Translations under genes and position numbers: made by a program
The notes under the pieces: model-generated
Database searches by the model: none
Told to the model about the DNA's origin: nothing
The model's input: only the letters and a program-made list of their open reading frames with translations
Shown: piece after piece, positions 18,165-27,982 of the stretch
How positions within the stretch are numbered: the first letter of the stretch is position 1
How the letters are laid out: every line of letters begins with the position of its first letter
DNA from: Siphonobacter sp. SORGH_AS_0500
GTDB taxonomy: Bacteria > Bacteroidota > Bacteroidia > Cytophagales > Spirosomataceae
DNA: 64,000 bases
Direction: 5' to 3'
Assembly (NCBI RefSeq): GCF_002838835.1
Contig: NZ_NHPP01000001.1
Coordinates: forward strand, 421,699 to 485,698

Positions 18165-18986
18165 TTACTTTTTTCGATCAAAAAACTGCTTCATAAATAA
18201 AGCCTGATAGGTTAATGCTTTATTCCAGTAACCCCAGTTATGAGCACCTGGCCGACTGATGTAGTCGTGAGGGATATTCCGTTCGATTAACTTCGCGTGT
18301 AAATTTTCATTCACCCCATAGAAAAAATCTTCCGTTCCGCAGTCAATCAGCAGGGCTAACGAATTAGGCGTTAATAAATGCAACAAGTTAATGACCGTGT
18401 ATTTTTCCCAGTTTTCCGGTGTTTGTGCATAAGTTCCCAATCGCTTGGCGATGTCCCAGTTGTTAGGAAAAGGACGAAAGTCTACGCCCCCGCTCATACT
18501 ACCCGCGGCTCCAAAAACGTCCTGATGTTTAAAGGCCAGATACAAAGCTCCGTGCCCTCCCATACTCAAGCCAGCAATACCCCGACCTTCGCGGCTTTTT
18601 ACGGTTTTGTAACGACTGTCAATCCAGGCAGGTAACTCACTGGCTACGTAGGTTTCGTACTTGTAAGACGGGTCAATAGGACTGTCAAAATACCAACTGG
18701 AAAAGTTACCGTCCGCACAAACAATCATCATCTGATACTGATCGGCTAATTCATTAATGGTTAAATGTTTCTTTGCCCAGTCACTGTAGTTTCCGCTGTA
18801 CCCATGCAGCAGGTATAAAACGGGAAAGACTTTACCAGAAGCATACGAGTCGGGCGTAATTACTACGGCCTTAATCGTTTTTTTCATGGAAGTACTGTAC
18901 GTATCAACCGTATCCACCTTGGCGGCAAAACTGGAAAAAGCTAGTAACGAGAAAGCAAGAAAGGAAAGGTTTCTAAATAGTTTCAT
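18165..18986 (-). CDS. Secreted esterase (alpha/beta hydrolase, PF00756)
   Basis: A 273-residue protein with an N-terminal signal peptide (hydrophobic LSFLAFSLLAFSSFA). It has VLYLLHGYSGNYSDWAK, the nucleophile elbow GLSMGGHGALYLA near residues 139-151, an acidic residue in DCGTEDFFYG and the catalytic His in PGAHNWGYWNKAL. This is the esterase D / feruloyl-esterase-like family. It probably acts in the periplasm or outside on acetyl or feruloyl esters of polysaccharides (inference). It is about 100 bases downstream of cheB on the same strand, and its link to that operon is unclear. Confidence 0.85.
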   Translation of the reverse strand: MKLFRNLSFLAFSLLAFSSFAAKVDTVDTYSTSMKKTIKAVVITPDSYASGKVFPVLYLLHGYSGNYSDWAKKHLTINELADQYQMMIVCADGNFSSWYFDSPIDPSYKYETYVASELPAWIDSRYKTVKSREGRGIAGLSMGGHGALYLAFKHQDVFGAAGSMSGGVDFRPFPNNWDIAKRLGTYAQTPENWEKYTVINLLHLLTPNSLALLIDCGTEDFFYGVNENLHAKLIERNIPHDYISRPGAHNWGYWNKALTYQALFMKQFFDRKK

Positions 18987-19085
18987 TGAAAATAGGGAGC
19001 GTTTTGTTCAACAGAAAGCTGCGAATTTGCAAAAACTTCTCTGAAACTAATGAATCATTTTCCAGGAATTGCCCTCGTAAACCAA

Positions 19086-19648
19086 TCAGGAGAGGTGATT
19101 TAGAAACCTAGCTATTTCTTCTACCGAAAAGACAAAATCAATTTGTGCATGTTGAAGGGCGTGATGGGGCATGAAGGGCGTCTGAGCCGTAGCGGGGTCC
19201 TGCACAATGGTCAGGCCACCCGCTTTTTTTATGATTCTTAATCCATCCGTTCCGTCTGCATTCGCTCCTGATAACAGAATTCCAATAGCCGAAGGACCGA
19301 AAACTTCGGCTACTGACTCGTAAGTAACATCCAGTGAAGGCCGGCTATAATTAATCTTTTCGGAAGCATCGAGGGCAAAGATGTTCTCTTCTTCTACCAG
19401 TAAATGATAGTCCGCAGGAGCCACGTATATTTTACCCGACTGAATCGGATCTTTATCTTCAACCTCACTTACGGGAATAGAGGTCTTCATCGAGAAAAGA
19501 TCCGCCAGCGAAGAATCAACCGAGTTTTTCCGGTGCAGAACGATGATTAAAGTAAAGCCGATAGCTTCTGTAACAGCGGAAATAATTTCATTAATGCATC
19601 AATACTCCCCGCTGAGCCGCCAATAACGACCACTTTAGAGGCATCCAT
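19086..19648 (-). CDS. CheB-type methylesterase domain protein, 1-base frameshift
   Basis: A stand-alone CheB catalytic domain with no receiver. The N-terminus is in one frame (MDASKVVVIGGSAGSIDAL), the rest in another (TLIIVLHRKNS to the stop at 19086). Adding one A at about 19591 gives GSIDALNEIISAVTEAIGF and 187 residues, the normal size. The Ser nucleophile is in GGSAGS, a His in VLHRKN and an Asp region in GANADGTDGL. Its ATG overlaps the stop of cheR by one base (TAATG); an in-frame ATG at 19666 is also possible. By family it removes methyl groups from methylated glutamates. Confidence 0.8.
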
Positions 19649-20475
19649 TAATTGATCTTTCGCCATACTTTGTCTCTTGTCAATTGTTTGTAATGCGTCT
19701 GAATGCTGGAAAACTTCAAGGTTTCTTTAGATCCCAGGGCTAGGTAACCCAGGGTGCCCAAACTTTCGTCAAACAACTTTAATACTTTTTCCTGTAAATC
19801 TTTATCAAAGTAAATCAGCACATTCCGGCAGAGAATCAGATCAAATTCATTGAATGAACGATCTGAAACCAGATTATGCGTGGAAAATATCATCTTCTCT
19901 CCCAGGCTTTCCTTGAATTTTACCTGCCCATAATTGGCAATGTAATACGAAGAAAAATCGTTTTTCCCGCCTGATCCAATGTAATTTTCTGAGTACAGCT
20001 TCATGTGACTCATCGGAAAAATTCCCGCACGGGCCTTCTCCAAAACGGTTGGATTCAGGTCCGTTGCGTACAGCAGGGACTTATGCAAAAGATTAGCCTC
20101 CTGCAATAAAATGGCCATTGAATAAACCTCTTCGCCCGTAGAGCACCCGGCATGCCAGATTCGGATAAAAGGTTTTGCCCCTAGCGTAGGTAATACATCC
20201 GTCCGCAGAAAATGATAAAACGTCGGGTCTCTGAACATCTCCGTTACGTTAACGGTTATTTCCTCCACAAAACGTTTCAGATACGCAGGATCGGACTTTA
20301 CCCGATACCGAAGCTCCGCAAAACTCGGAAACTTATCAATGGTGCAAATTCGCTGAATGCGTCTTTTCAGAGAAGCTTTGGAGTAATTATTAAAGTCATA
20401 CCCATAAATTTCGTACAGGTCATTTAACAAAATGGCAATCTCTTCCTCTTCAATCATGACCTTACTAGTATTCAC
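19648..20475 (-). CDS. CheR-type methyltransferase
   Basis: A 275-residue SAM-dependent methyltransferase. The CheR N-terminal helical domain includes YSKASLKRRIQRICT, then VTEMFRDPTFYHFL, the SAM-binding WHAGCSTGEEVYSMAI near residues 107-122 and FDLILCRNVLIYFD near residues 205-218. By family it methylates glutamates of chemoreceptors. No methyl-accepting receptor, CheA or CheW is in the window, so here it probably serves the large hybrid kinase beside it (inference). It overlaps the response-regulator gene by 11 bases at its start and cheB by one base at its end. Confidence 0.88.
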   Translation of the reverse strand: MNTSKVMIEEEEIAILLNDLYEIYGYDFNNYSKASLKRRIQRICTIDKFPSFAELRYRVKSDPAYLKRFVEEITVNVTEMFRDPTFYHFLRTDVLPTLGAKPFIRIWHAGCSTGEEVYSMAILLQEANLLHKSLLYATDLNPTVLEKARAGIFPMSHMKLYSENYIGSGGKNDFSSYYIANYGQVKFKESLGEKMIFSTHNLVSDRSFNEFDLILCRNVLIYFDKDLQEKVLKLFDESLGTLGYLALGSKETLKFSSIQTHYKQLTRDKVWRKIN

Positions 20476-20833
20476 GAGACATTAACTCCAGTAAACGCTC
20501 CACATTGATAGGCTTCGAAATATATTCGGTAGCCCCCGCCCTCAAACACTTTTCCCGGTCTCCTACCATCGCCTGGGCCGTCACTGCCAAAATCGGCGTA
20601 TGCCTGCGTTTCTCAATGGCCTGAATCAATGGAATAGCCTCGTAACCATCCATTTCAGGCATCATCATATCCATCAAAATTATGTCTACAACCTCATCCG
20701 TTTGCAACAAATTCAGAGCTTCCTGAGCACTGCTGCTCGACAGACAATCGTACGCTTTTGAGCGTAGGGTAGCCTTTAGAGCAAAAATATTCTTCGCATC
20801 GTCATCAATAATGAGCACTCGCTTCTTCTCCAT
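20465..20833 (-). CDS. Single-domain response regulator (CheY-like)
   Basis: A 122-residue receiver domain. The start is the ATG at 20833 (MEKKRVLIIDDDAKNIFAL); a longer frame upstream only reads antisense-like sequence over the kinase 3' end. Acidic residues in IIDDD, phospho-acceptor Asp in DIILMDMMMPEMDGY, Thr in LAVTAQAM and Lys in YISKPIN are all present. It sits 37 bases after the hybrid kinase gene and closely resembles that kinase's last receiver (DMMMPQMDGYE), so it may have been copied from it. It has no output domain. Confidence 0.9.
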   Translation of the reverse strand: MEKKRVLIIDDDAKNIFALKATLRSKAYDCLSSSSAQEALNLLQTDEVVDIILMDMMMPEMDGYEAIPLIQAIEKRRHTPILAVTAQAMVGDREKCLRAGATEYISKPINVERLLELMSREY

Positions 20834-20870
20834 TCCCTGATTTATTCCTAGAGGTGTTATACGATAGTCT

Positions 20871-23800
20871 TTAAGAGCGTTCGTACAACCAAACGCGTAG
20901 CAACGATAAAAGCTGATCGATGTCAACGGGTTTGGTAATGTAGTCGGAGGCTCCAGCCTGGATGCATTTCTCACGATCACCCGTCATGGCTTTCGCCGTC
21001 ACAGCAATGACGGGCATGTCTTTCCAGAGGTAATTTTCGCGGATTTTACGAGCCGTTTCGTAGCCATCCATCTGCGGCATCATCATGTCCAGTAAAACGA
21101 TGTCAATGTGGGCATTTTCTTCAAGTTTCTGAAGAGCCTCCTTGCCATCCAAAGCCGTGATGACATTCATCTGGTAATTCTCCAACGCCTTCGATAAGGA
21201 GAAAATATTCCGAATATCATCGTCGGCTACCAGCACATTTTTACCCTTCAATATCTGGCTTAATTCGCCCAGTTTTTTATATCGACCCTCTTTCTTTTCC
21301 GATTGTTTATTGTCCTCCACTAAATGCAGAAACAACGAGACTTCGTCCAGCATACGTTGATACGAATGAGCTGTTTTAACGATGATCGAATCTGCATATT
21401 TTTTAATCTTTAATTCTTCGGAAAGGGATAGACTTTTCCCGGTAAAAATGATAATGGGAAGGTTCTCAAAATCAGGGTCTTTCCGGGCCTGTTCAAGCAT
21501 GTCATAAGCTTTGGAATCGGGGATACCCATATCCAGAATCACGCAATCAATATCTTTCCGGCGAAGAGCCTGAATGCCCTGATCGACATCACTTTTCAGC
21601 TCGGAATTGATATTGAATGTTTCCAGAAAATACGCTAATGCTTTGGCGTGTTTCGGATTATCTTCAATAATCAGAACTTTCTTGGCATTGCGATTCAAAA
21701 CGTATTCAATTTTCTCAAAAACGTCTTTCATTTGTTCAAATGCCATTGGTTTGTTAACAAAATCAACGGCACCTTTCAGTAAACTTTCCGTCTTCATTTT
21801 ATGGGAAGACATAATATGTACCGGTATAGGCCGCGTTTGGGGATCGGCTTTCAGGGCATCCATTACTTCCCACCCGCTCATGATTGGTAACTGAATATCC
21901 AGTAAAATACCAGCAGGCTTATAAAGCCCAGCGAGTTTTAATCCTTCATCTCCCCGAACGGAAACAATGCCTTTATAGCCCTTTTTCCGGGAATAATCGA
22001 GTAATGATTTGGCAAAGGCAGTATCATCCTCAATAATTAAAATGACCTTATCATCTTTTTCTATGGACTGCCGATCATCAGGAATATTAGCCGGGATTGT
22101 GGTACTCAAAAATTCAGTAGTCTTTTCTTTCGCAGGCTGCGGCTTTTCTTCTTCCTTTTTAATGATTACTGGAGTAACCTCTATCTCTTCAATCTCAATT
22201 CGATTGAGCTTCGAAATAGGTAAGTGCAACGTGAATTCACTACCTTTATTTACCTCACTGGTTACTACTAACTCGCCACCTAATAATTTTACTAACTCCC
22301 GGCTAATCGATAATCCCAGACCCGTTCCGCCGTACTTACGCTTCGTCGAACCATCCGCTTGCTGGAAGGCTTCAAAAATCAAATGCTGCTTTTCTTTCGG
22401 AATACCAATACCGGTATCTTTGACGATGAATCGAACTGAATTATCGTATTTAGTATCCTTTTCTAACGTTAAAGAAACTTCGCCTTCGGAAGTAAACTTA
22501 ATGGCATTGGATAATAAATTCTTCAAAATCTGTCCCAGACGTAAACGGTCTGTTTCCAGGTAAGCAGGAATAGTATCAGCAACCTTTACCTTGAAATCTA
22601 GTTTTTTATCTTTCGCTAAAGGAGTAAAGAGGGCTTTTAATTCATCGGTAATTTCATTCGTTGATACATTCATAAATTCGAGCTTCATCTGACCTGCTTC
22701 GATTTTTGAAAGATCAAGGATTTCATCAATTAAGCCTAATAGTCCATTTCCAGAGTTATTAATTACCTGAGCATATTCAACTTCATCTTTCGAAAGATGA
22801 TTTTCATTATTCTCAGCTAACAGACGGCTCAATAATAAAATTGAGTTCAAGGGTGTCCGCAATTCATGGGACATATTCGCTAAAAATTCAGATTTATATC
22901 GCGTTGATATTTCAAGCTCTTCGGCTTTTCTCTGAATTTCTTCATTTTTTTCTTCCAGTAATAAACTTCTTTCTTCCAGTTCTGTATTAGACTGTAACAA
23001 TTCTTCCTGTTGTACTCTCAGCTCTTCTTCTGAAGCCTGTAACTTCTGAGACTGAGCTTCAAGTTCAGCATTCAGGTTCTCTAACTCGTTGTGCTGAGCC
23101 TGTAACTCTTCGGCCTGAGCCTGTGTTTCTTCCAGGAAATTCTGAAGTTTAATATAATCTAAAGCGGCGTTCACGCGACGGCTATATCGTCTGCATTACT
23201 TTTTAGCAACTCCAGTTCTAGCTCGTTTGGTGACCGTAAAAAGCCCAGTTCAATAACTCCAATACACATATTGGCGTATACCAGCGGCATGATTACCAGA
23301 GAAGAAATGGGCGTTTGACCTAAGCTTGACTCCACCACTAAGTAATTGTCAGGCAGATCATTAACGAGCATTATCTGTTTCTCCTTAATCGCCTGGCCCA
23401 CCAGTCCTTTTTCAATATAAACGACTTCGGGAGCAGTACTGGAAGCGTAACTTGAGATTAATTTATAACTCAAATCTGATTCCATAAAATACACGGTACC
23501 CACCGGAACACCGATAAAATGAGTAAGTGTATTAATTAAATTACTGGCTAGTTTTCGGGCATTACGTTCGCCATTAATGGCATTATTAATTTCAGCGGAA
23601 CCCGTTTGAAGCCAGTTTCTACGTTCTAAGTCATTAAAGCTCGTTTCCAGCGATTCGGCCATTGCATTAAGAGCTCTGCCAATTCGCCCTAATTCATCAT
23701 CCCGGGTATCCTGGCTCCGAGAAGTGTAATCGCCCTGTGCAATTCTTCCGGTAATGCCTTCCATAACCGAAATCCGGCGATTGGCCTCTTCGAAGGCCTC

Positions 23801-24478
23801 TTCTCTTTTAATTTGCTCTTTTAATTTAGTATCTAATTCATTTTTAATTCTCGTGTATGAAAAGCCGGTAATAAGAATAGAAACAATCGCCGCAATAGCC
23901 AGAACGATTGGCGTATACGTTATGTAAAAACTTTGTTTTTCAAGACGGCTTTGCAGGATATTATTTTCTTCTTTTTTAATCTGTTCGATGACGCTGCGAA
24001 GATTATCCATAATCTTCTTGCCTTTTATCATTTCATCGTTCTGACGAGCCGTATCCCGACTAACAGCCATTCCTTTTCTCCTAACCAGATCAATAATCAG
24101 TTGCATCTGGTTAAACTTTGCATCGTATAGACGCTTGGCTTCGTCCAGATTTTTCTGTTGAACCTTATTGTCAATAGTCAGATTTTTAAGGGTATTATAA
24201 CTGCGGTTAGCTTTATCATACGCACCCGTGTAAGGTTGAAGAAAGTCCGGGTCCAGCGTAATCAGGTATCCTCGCTGTCCGGTTTCTGCGTCCTTTAAAT
24301 GCGACATAATGTTTTCAGATTCCAGCAATACTTCATTGGTATGATTAACCAATTCGGAATTGGTAATCAGTCGCTGGGTGCTGTAAAAAGACGCTACTAA
24401 GCTAAAGACTAATAATATGACAGAGATTGAGAAAACAACCTGCAATTGTTTAATTACTGAATAATGAGCTCTAGGCAT
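20871..24478 (-). CDS. Hybrid histidine kinase CHASE3-HAMP-GAF-HisKA-HATPase-REC3, 1-base frameshift
   Basis: Two frames, 24478-23171 and 23174-20871, abut at a stop inside the GAF-to-coiled-coil link (NADDIAVA then VNAALDYIKLQNFL). One extra base near 23174 joins them into 1202 residues. Order: membrane helix (about 14-32), CHASE3 sensor with ETGQRGYLIT, second helix (about 186-206), HAMP, GAF, a long Q/E/L-rich coiled coil, HisKA with NMSHELRTPLNS, HATPase (NLLSNAIKFT, DTGIGIP, GGTGLGLSIS) and three receivers (LLDIQLPIMSG, ILDMGIPDS, LLDMMMPQMDG). It is the centre of a minus-strand signalling operon with cheR, cheB and a lone receiver. An ATGA-type overlap could allow two separate proteins, but the sensor half would then lack a kinase. 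Confidence 0.85.
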
Positions 24479-24493
24479 GGCGAATAGAAATGC

Positions 24494-26074
24494 TTACTTC
24501 AATACGTGGTTAGTTTGATTCACGGGTAAAACAATAATAAAGCTTGTCCCTTCTCCCATCTGGCTTTTGGCTGATATGATTCCGTTGTGCGTATCAATGT
24601 TTTTCTTGGCAATGGCTAATCCAATTCCCGTCCCTTCATAACTACTCTGATCGTTTAATCGCTGAAAAATAATGAAGATTCGGTTCAGGAATTTCTCATC
24701 AAAACCAATTCCATTATCTTCTACTATGATCCGACAGAATGCCCCATTTTCTTTTGCCGGGCTGTCAATGGACTTATCTGCGACTAATTCACCAGTAATG
24801 TGAATAACAGGAGCTACCGTAGGCTTTGAGAATTTTAAAGCGTTACTAATCAGGTTTTGGAACACCTGCCTAATCCGGCTCGGCATCGCTGAAATAACTG
24901 GTAAATTACCTACGGATACAATGGCTTCTTTACGGGATATTAAATCGTCAAAATCGATTAATAACTCGTGTAAAATTTCATTTAAATTCGTTTCCTGGAA
25001 AGAAGAGCTATTGGATAATCTGGAATACTCTAGCACATCACTGATAAGCCTCGACATCCGGGCTGAAGACTGAATGGAACGATCCAGGTAAGAGATGGCT
25101 TCGTTATTGTCTTTTAAATACTTTTCTTTAATTACGCCATTGAAGATTTGAATCTTCCGTAAAGGTTCTTTTAGATCATGCGATACTACCCAGGCAAATT
25201 GTTGCAATTCATGATTGGTTCGCTCTAACTCTACGTTTTTATCCAGTAACTCTTTGGTACGTAATTCTACTTTTTGTTCAAGAATTTCAGCATTGATTTT
25301 TTGCTGATGAATATCCGTAAAAGTACCCACCCAGCGAACCGTTACTTCTTCAAATTTGATAGGGGTAATGCGAAGCAAATGATAGCGGTATTCTCCCGTA
25401 GTTAATTCTTTTAATCGTGTTTCTTTGATGTATTCAACTCCCTGTTTCAGATACGTCTCCCACTCCAGATGAATGTTATCATCCGGGTGCATTTCAGGGA
25501 ATTGATCCAGTTGTCTTGAGTATTTATACCAGTGTTCATTAACATACTCAATCTTCCCTGCTGAAGCAATGGTAAAAGCCATTTGCGGCAGCGATTCTAC
25601 GATAGACCGTAACTCCTGCATGCCTTTGGCCAATTGCTCTTCGGCTTGCTTTCTAACCTCAATTTCTTTCAGTAGGCTTTCCTGCGTGGCCCTTAATTCC
25701 TGCTGCTGCTCGTATAAACGATTGAGTATTTTGACTTTCAACAATAAAATGTCTGGATCAACCGGTTTGGTTAAATAGTCAATTCCACCCGAAGTATACC
25801 CTTTGGTAATAAATTCTTTTTCTTTATTGACCGCTGAAAGAAATATGATGGAGGTATCTTTTGCTTTACTATACCCACCGATGAAGTTTGCTACTTCGAA
25901 ACCGTCCATTCCGGGCATCTGCACGTCCAGAATAATGACGGCATAGTTATTAGCAAGAACTTTCTTCAGAGCCTCTTCTCCAGATTCTGCGGTATCGACA
26001 GAAAATTGATGCTGCTCAAGAATTTTCTTCAAAGGAAGAATATTCTCAGGTCTGTCATCTACTATAAGAATCAT
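24494..26074 (-). CDS. REC-PAS histidine kinase
   Basis: Started at the ATG at 26074 (MILIVDDRPENILPL), 526 residues; the frame extends 14 codons further but the receiver begins here. Order: receiver with phospho-Asp in VIILDVQMPGMDGFE, short coiled coil, PAS (VESLPQMAFTIASAG), coiled coil, HisKA with WVVSHDLKEPLRKI, and HATPase with NLISNALKFS, VEDNGIGFDE and GTGIGLAIAKK. No membrane segment, so cytoplasmic. It is 15 bases before the hybrid kinase and is probably co-transcribed. This type often relays signals among phosphotransfer partners. Confidence 0.9.
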   Translation of the reverse strand: MILIVDDRPENILPLKKILEQHQFSVDTAESGEEALKKVLANNYAVIILDVQMPGMDGFEVANFIGGYSKAKDTSIIFLSAVNKEKEFITKGYTSGGIDYLTKPVDPDILLLKVKILNRLYEQQQELRATQESLLKEIEVRKQAEEQLAKGMQELRSIVESLPQMAFTIASAGKIEYVNEHWYKYSRQLDQFPEMHPDDNIHLEWETYLKQGVEYIKETRLKELTTGEYRYHLLRITPIKFEEVTVRWVGTFTDIHQQKINAEILEQKVELRTKELLDKNVELERTNHELQQFAWVVSHDLKEPLRKIQIFNGVIKEKYLKDNNEAISYLDRSIQSSARMSRLISDVLEYSRLSNSSSFQETNLNEILHELLIDFDDLISRKEAIVSVGNLPVISAMPSRIRQVFQNLISNALKFSKPTVAPVIHITGELVADKSIDSPAKENGAFCRIIVEDNGIGFDEKFLNRIFIIFQRLNDQSSYEGTGIGLAIAKKNIDTHNGIISAKSQMGEGTSFIIVLPVNQTNHVLK

Positions 26075-26115
26075 ATCCAAAGAAACTTTTTTCAAAACAC
26101 TAGAACACTTACCCA

Positions 26116-26131
26116 CAAGGTTGAAACCTTG
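26116..26131. promoter_or_regulatory. Perfect palindrome upstream of the kinase operon
   Basis: CAAGGTTGAAACCTTG has 7-base arms around GA. It lies 42 bases upstream of the kinase ATG at 26074, in the divergent gap to the ModE-like gene, where an operator would be expected. No function is shown. The rest of the 26075-26345 gap is AT-rich with no gene recognised. Confidence 0.25.
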
Positions 26132-26310
26132 ATTGTGATTTCTTGTTTAAAATTAGTCGTGAATTTAACTGCCCTTCAACTTTATTGTCAGATTAAACAA
26201 AATTTTAACCTGAACGAATGATTATTTGTTATCAATTCATAATCCAGTATTAAGCTGGCTTCGTTTCAGCCGGGGAGAGTTACGAATTGCGATCCCTTTC
26301 ATTTCATCCT

Positions 26311-26318
26311 TATTTTTG
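26311..26318 (+). promoter_or_regulatory. Putative -7 box for the ModE-like gene
   Basis: TATTTTTG followed by CCG, 28 bases before the ATG at 26346. Supports that ATG over the longer frame opening at 26226, which would begin upstream of the promoter. Confidence 0.45.
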
Positions 26319-26345
26319 CCGTTGCGAATTCTAATAAGCAATGTT

Positions 26346-26681
26346 ATGGCATTTAAAGTAAACGGGCGAATCTGGATTGAAGGAGAAGAACGCTTCATGG
26401 GCATTGGCAGACTGGAATTGCTTCAGCGAATTGAACAGACCGGCTCAATTTCTGCGGCGGCCAAGGGCATGGGCATGTCTTACAAACGAGCCTGGGATTT
26501 GATCCAATCGCTGAATAATCAGGCCGCTTCTCCCGTAGTTAGCACGCAGACGGGGGGCGAACGCGGCGGCGGGGCCCTCATTACCCCGGAAGGCAAACGC
26601 TGGATTAACCTTTATACGGAGTTGCAGGAACGTTTTCAGGCGTTTGTGGAACAGGAGTCGAGCAAGCTGACCTTGGAATAA
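26346..26681 (+). CDS. ModE-like winged-helix regulator
   Basis: A 111-residue DNA-binding protein. The helix-turn-helix region LLQRIEQTGSISAAAKGMGM and SYKRAWDLIQSLNN matches the N-terminal domain of ModE (LysR-type HTH). It then has GGERGGGALITPEGKRWI, a common end of such proteins. It lacks the C-terminal molybdate-binding (TOBE) domains of full ModE. No molybdate genes are nearby, so the effector is not known. It would act as a dimeric transcription regulator. Confidence 0.82.
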   Translation: MAFKVNGRIWIEGEERFMGIGRLELLQRIEQTGSISAAAKGMGMSYKRAWDLIQSLNNQAASPVVSTQTGGERGGGALITPEGKRWINLYTELQERFQAFVEQESSKLTLE

Positions 26682-26763
26682 TTTCTTCCTTGTCAGAGTT
26701 CCCAACCGTGACGTATCACTATGTATAGATGAACCATTGACAATTCCTCTATACTTACGTTTT

Positions 26764-27828
26764 ATGAAAAAATCTGCCTTCCTGCTGGCAACATTCCTAT
26801 CGTTTAGTTTATCCGGCTGGACTCAAACCGAGCGATTGCATCAAATTCACCAGAATATTCAAAGCGTTTTTTACGAGCCTTCAACCGGGCTCTATAAAGA
26901 GACGAACGATGCGGCTCACAATGAAAAGCCTCACTCCTACCTGTGGCCGCTTTGTGCTCTGGTTCAGGCGGCGAATGAAATGGAAGTGCTGGAACCCAGA
27001 GCATCTTACCTTCAACCCGTTTTGCACACTATTCAGCAGTATTACAACGCCAACCCTCCGGCTCCGGGTTACCAGGCTTATGTCACAAAAGAAATGACAG
27101 ACACGCGTTTCTATGATGATAATCAGTGGATTGCGATTGCTTGCCTGGATGCTTACAAACGAACCAAACAGCCATCTTACCTCAAAACGGCAGAGCTGAT
27201 TTATAAATTTATGCTGACAGGTTACGATCAGCGGGGCGGCGGCGGTATCTACTGGAAAGAAGATGATAAAACCACCAAGAATACCTGTTCAAATGGCCCG
27301 GGTATTCTCATTGCCTTGCAGTTCTATAAACTTAGGAAAGACCCGAAAGATCTACAAACGGCCCTTGAGCTGTACCGCTGGACGAACCAACAGTTGCAGG
27401 CTCCATCGGGCGTTTATTATGATGCAGTGAAGTTACCCAGCCTGAAAATCGACTCGGCCATTTATACCTATAATACCGGAACTATGCTTCAGTCTAACGT
27501 GCTTTTGTATGAATTAACGAATGATCAAACGTATCTCAAGGAGGCGAAGCGAGTGGCCGAAGCGGCAAAGAATCATTTTTATCGAAACCATAAATTTCCG
27601 GGGAACTACTGGTTCAACGTGGTTTTACTACGGGGGTACGTAGAGCTTTTCGAAGTGGATAAGGACCCGCAGTACCTGCGTTTATTTGCGAAAGAAGCTG
27701 AGCGAATCTGGAAAGAAGAGAAAGACCAGCAACATCTGGTTGGCCCCCGCCCCTGGAAGTCGCTAATCGATCAGGCCGCCATGCTGGAAATGTACGCCCG
27801 GCTGGAAGCCTTGAAAGGGAAAATTTAA
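26764..27828 (+). CDS. Glycoside hydrolase family 76 (alpha-1,6-mannanase-like)
   Basis: Started at the ATG at 26764 (MKKSAFLLATFLSFSLSGWTQ), which gives a clear signal peptide and 354 residues. The catalytic paired Asp region RFYDDNQWIAIA is near residues 117-128, followed by QRGGGGIYWKED and NTCSNGPGILIAL, family motifs of GH76. An (alpha/alpha)6 barrel is expected. By family it cuts alpha-1,6-mannan in the periplasm or outside. It stands alone with no SusC/SusD pair nearby. A terminator follows. Confidence 0.87.
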   Translation: MKKSAFLLATFLSFSLSGWTQTERLHQIHQNIQSVFYEPSTGLYKETNDAAHNEKPHSYLWPLCALVQAANEMEVLEPRASYLQPVLHTIQQYYNANPPAPGYQAYVTKEMTDTRFYDDNQWIAIACLDAYKRTKQPSYLKTAELIYKFMLTGYDQRGGGGIYWKEDDKTTKNTCSNGPGILIALQFYKLRKDPKDLQTALELYRWTNQQLQAPSGVYYDAVKLPSLKIDSAIYTYNTGTMLQSNVLLYELTNDQTYLKEAKRVAEAAKNHFYRNHKFPGNYWFNVVLLRGYVELFEVDKDPQYLRLFAKEAERIWKEEKDQQHLVGPRPWKSLIDQAAMLEMYARLEALKGKI

Positions 27829-27854
27829 TCTCTGATTCTGAATACCTTGTCAGT

Positions 27855-27878
27855 AAAGTGCCTCTTCGGGGGCACTTT
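27855..27878 (+). terminator. Terminator after GH76 gene
   Basis: AAAGTGCC pairs with GGCACTTT around TCTTCGGG, 27 bases past the stop. Confidence 0.75.
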
Positions 27879-27892
27879 CTGTTTATGGGTTG

Positions 27893-27961
27893 AGTTTAGG
27901 AGTTCGGGGTTTATGTTTTTTTGTTTAGTGTTTAGGGTTTTGAGTTTGGGGGTTTGAGTTA
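27893..27961. repeat. Left TTTAGGGTTT-rich flank of repeat array
   Basis: A G/T-rich low-complexity stretch including GTGTTTAGGGTTTTGAG and GGGTTTGAGTTAA. Its reverse complement resembles 28371-28430 on the other side of the tandem array, so the two form long imperfect inverted repeats. Confidence 0.6.
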
Positions 27962-27982
27962 ATCGATGAATTGACTCCCATC

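Noticed and set aside
20834..20980. N-terminal extension of the lone receiver
   Set aside because: Most of it overlaps the end of the hybrid kinase gene and reads as non-protein; the receiver fold begins at 20833.
22009..22563. 184-residue plus-strand open frame
   Set aside because: It lies antisense to the kinase and receiver domains of the hybrid kinase, whose motifs are clear; the translated text has no recognisable domain.
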